NCBI GenBank assembly: GCA_964609365.1
Contig: CAZSRC010000030.1
Span: forward strand, 1-8,173
Length of the DNA: 8,173 bases
Source of the DNA: GCA-002840305 sp964609365
GTDB lineage: Bacteria > Patescibacteriota > Patescibacteriia > Patescibacteriales > UBA12465
Direction of reading: 5' to 3'
Shown piece after piece: positions 6,409 to 8,173 of this stretch. The notes under the pieces are model-generated. The model was not told the origin of the DNA. It was given only the letters and a program-made list of their open reading frames with translations, and did no database searches. Position 1 is the stretch's first letter. Each line of letters begins with the position of its first letter. The translations under genes were made by a program, and so were the position numbers.

Positions 6409-7437
6409 TTATTTTAAAGTAAAAGAATTGACAATTGAATTAAAGATATTGATATAAGAGTTAGGTCTATTTTCTGGAAATATATATAAAATAGTATAAA
6501 TATTTTCCAGTTTATTATCTGTTAAGTAAAAAGCTAGTAAATCTTCGCTATAAAATCCCTCCCATTTTTTAGTTTTAATAATCTTTGAGCTATCAACTAT
6601 ACTCATAAATCTATTGGCATACCAATCTTTAATACTCAAATTAGATTCATTTTTTTCTACTAAAATCTGGACGAAGGAGCTTTCGTCAATAGATAAAACA
6701 AGAGACGATTCATCACTTAAAGCTCTTTTGTCCCAAGACTTTGGATATAAAATTGAATAAGAAAAACTTTTATTTTCATATTTATCAATATTTATATTAT
6801 CAGATAGCTTTCCTGGACTAATAGGATCATATAAATTTAAAAGCTCCATTAAATCAGAAAAACCGTCGCCATCACTATCAATATTTTGATGATTAGAGCC
6901 TAAAATAAACTCCTCATCATCACTTAAACCATCGCCATCACTATCAACAAAAACAGAAATAAGTTCATCAAGATTTACTGGAGTATTAATATCCTCAGTG
7001 CTAGTGTTGTTAGTATTATCTACTAACTCCTCGTCAATAGAGTTCAAATCATCAACAAAATCCTCATTATTTATAGGCTGATTTTCGCTCGGTAAAACAA
7101 TCTCTGAATTCTCATTAATATTTTTTTTCTCAAATTTGAAAATTTTAGAAACAGAAAACTCGGAATTATTCATATAGGAAAAAACCAAATAAAGCAAAAC
7201 CATAACAACAATAGCCCCCATGCCAATAATAAAAATTCCTATTTTTTTATTATTTTTTCTAGAAATATCTCCTAATTCATTATTATTATTATTATTATTT
7301 TCTGGATTTTTTTCTTTTTTAGTATGATGATTTAAATCAAATCTCCCAGTTTTATAACCCTTTGGCATTTTATGAATATTAAAAACTGGTTCTTTAATAT
7401 TTTTTAAATCTTCCTCTTTTTTATCTTTTTTGTCCAT
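6409..7437 (-). CDS. Membrane-anchored TSP3-repeat protein with PsbP/DcrB-like C-terminal domain
   Basis: The 342-residue protein has a Lys/Asn-rich cytoplasmic N-terminus (1-65, including a run of seven Asn at 47-53) and one membrane helix (about 66-88). Lysines just before the helix imply the rest lies outside. An acidic, Asn-rich linker (about 108-160) leads to two TSP3-type calcium-binding repeats starting at D165 and D187 (DSDGDGLSD, DSDGDGFSD). From about 216 a compact domain opens with YENKSFSYSILYPKSW, a pattern seen at the start of PsbP/DcrB-like (Mog1p-type) folds. That assignment is by eye and tentative. There are no cysteines. The ATG is 3 nt after the stop of the upstream TSP3 gene, so the two are probably translated together. 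A role in surface attachment or in binding a ligand is plausible, but the sequence shows no specific function. Confidence 0.82.
   Translation of the reverse strand: MDKKDKKEEDLKNIKEPVFNIHKMPKGYKTGRFDLNHHTKKEKNPENNNNNNNELGDISRKNNKKIGIFIIGMGAIVVMVLLYLVFSYMNNSEFSVSKIFKFEKKNINENSEIVLPSENQPINNEDFVDDLNSIDEELVDNTNNTSTEDINTPVNLDELISVFVDSDGDGLSDDEEFILGSNHQNIDSDGDGFSDLMELLNLYDPISPGKLSDNINIDKYENKSFSYSILYPKSWDKRALSDESSLVLSIDESSFVQILVEKNESNLSIKDWYANRFMSIVDSSKIIKTKKWEGFYSEDLLAFYLTDNKLENIYTILYIFPENRPNSYINIFNSIVNSFTLK
6805..6945 (-). repeat. Two TSP3-type repeats in the C-terminal-domain protein
   Basis: Codons for residues 165-211 hold two units of about 22 residues. Each begins with DSDGDG, the calcium-loop core, and continues with a Glu- or Leu-rich stretch before the next Asp run. 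Confidence 0.75.
7279..7299. repeat. ATT/AAT trinucleotide microsatellite encoding seven asparagines
   Basis: Seven perfect ATT units on the plus strand read as AAT codons on the coding strand and give Asn47-Asn53 of the downstream TSP3 protein. A change in unit number would keep the frame and only lengthen or shorten the cytoplasmic linker. Confidence 0.95.
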
Positions 7438-7440
7438 ATT

Positions 7441-8172
7441 TTATTTTATTGATAATTCTGGATATTTTTCTAAAAAAAGATCCATGTCTTTAATTAAAGA
7501 CATGTCTAATTTTCCCTCTCCTAATGGATTATAGCCAGATAAAACTTCTTGACCATCAAGGTAAGTATCTCCATCTGTATCAGGATTTAAAGGATCAGTA
7601 TCAAAAATCATTATTTCATCAAAATCACTTAAACCATCTCCATCGGTGTCAGCAATTAAGGGGTCTGTATTATATAAGTTTATTTCATCGAAATCACTTA
7701 AACCATCTTCATCAGTATCAATATTTTTCAAAATATTTTCTTCACTATTATCATCATTGATAATTAAATCATCTGTGCTTGTGTTATTTTCTTCTTCTAT
7801 GACCTGGTTTAAATCTTCTTCAAATTGAAAATTATTATCTTCATTATTGTTTTGATTATTTTGATTCTCTACAACAGGAGTGTTAATTGTTTTAGGCAAT
7901 AATATTTTAGAATAAACAAAATAAGCAGCAACTCCAATAATTGCTAAAATTAAAATAATAACAAAAAGTGTTTTTAATATTTTTGATGATCTTGAACCCT
8001 CTTCTTCGAAATCCTGGAAAGCAGAACTTGCTCCTTGTGGGTTTTGCATCATTGGATTTTGATTAGGGTTTTGATTGATCATCCTAGGATCTTGAGCGGA
8101 GCTGCCTTTTTCTGATTCAGCAAAAATATCATCAACTTTATTTTCCTGATTATTTTGTAATTCTTCAAACAT
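7441..8172 (-). CDS. Membrane-anchored Asp-rich TSP3-repeat protein
   Basis: The 243-residue protein has a cytoplasmic N-terminus rich in Gln, Asn, Pro and Met, with a DDIFAESEK motif (14-22) of a kind common in CPR membrane proteins. A basic patch SRSSKILK (60-67) precedes one helix (about 66-88), so the C-terminal part is predicted outside. After a long acidic/Asn-rich linker come three TSP3 repeats of exactly 23 residues starting at D152, D175 and D198, then a short tail ending YPELSIK. TSP3 repeats bind calcium in known families. Here that follows from the DTDGDG pattern and is not proven. No catalytic domain or cysteine is visible. Only one base lies upstream of the chosen ATG, so an earlier start cannot be excluded, although the protein looks complete. 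It is first of the two-gene unit within the window. Confidence 0.82.
   Translation of the reverse strand: MFEELQNNQENKVDDIFAESEKGSSAQDPRMINQNPNQNPMMQNPQGASSAFQDFEEEGSRSSKILKTLFVIILILAIIGVAAYFVYSKILLPKTINTPVVENQNNQNNNEDNNFQFEEDLNQVIEEENNTSTDDLIINDDNSEENILKNIDTDEDGLSDFDEINLYNTDPLIADTDGDGLSDFDEIMIFDTDPLNPDTDGDTYLDGQEVLSGYNPLGEGKLDMSLIKDMDLFLEKYPELSIK
7513..7719 (-). repeat. Three 69-bp tandem units encoding TSP3 repeats
   Basis: Units at 7719-7651, 7650-7582 and 7581-7513 each encode 23 residues that open with DTDEDG, DTDGDG and DTDGDT. The first two units also share a 15-nt identical stretch (gene strand GATGGTTTAAGTGAT) exactly 69 bp apart. The third has diverged: Gly is replaced by Thr in the calcium loop and it ends in a GYNPLG cap. 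Confidence 0.85.
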
Positions 8173-8173
8173 A

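Noticed and set aside
7524..7828. Two plus-strand open frames with His/Leu/Ser-rich periodic sequence
   Set aside because: Their periodicity is the reverse complement of the TSP3 repeats in the minus-strand gene, and no independent promoter or family match is visible.

Overview
The window is very AT-rich (by eye about a quarter G+C) and densely coded. It looks like part of a Patescibacteria (CPR) chromosome, probably Parcubacteria-like. The reasons are small intergenic gaps, no recognisable Shine-Dalgarno motif before any visible start, a prepilin peptidase beside a TPR-tailed O-antigen-ligase-type protein, and single-pass surface proteins with an Asp-rich thrombospondin type 3 (TSP3) repeat region. 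Visible stop codons are TAA (five) and TAG (one), and no reading frame needs TGA read through. This argues against the UGA-recoding CPR groups (SR1/Gracilibacteria). The lineage call is inference from gene style, not from a marker phylogeny.

Layout: (1) 1-2730, minus strand: a large membrane protein of the O-antigen ligase/Wzy-C family followed 4 nt later by a prepilin peptidase (pilD) that runs off the left edge. An extended -10 promoter just upstream is squeezed against the terminator of the preceding operon. (2) 2771-5640, minus strand: the secD-secF operon with a good sigma70-type promoter and a rho-independent terminator. (3) 5641-5779: a 139-bp divergent promoter region with back-to-back -35 boxes, serving secD on one side and clpP on the other. 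(4) 5780-6358, plus strand: clpP alone, ending in a hairpin that can terminate from both directions. (5) 6409-8172, minus strand: two adjacent genes for membrane-anchored, Asp-rich TSP3-repeat proteins, the second with a PsbP/DcrB-like C-terminal domain. The promoter of that pair lies beyond the right edge.

The common theme is the cell envelope: protein export (SecDF), pilin processing (PilD), glycan or glycoprotein ligation (Wzy-C family), surface calcium-binding repeat proteins, and cytoplasmic proteolysis (ClpP). The most unusual object is SecD. Its periplasmic P1 region carries an inserted parvulin-like (PPIC rotamase) domain that appears to lack the catalytic histidines and may be circularly permuted. 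Its membrane part also has about 47 extra residues forming two additional hydrophobic helices between canonical TM3 and TM4. No stretch over 300 bases lacks a gene, and I see no tRNA, rRNA, CRISPR array or insertion sequence.
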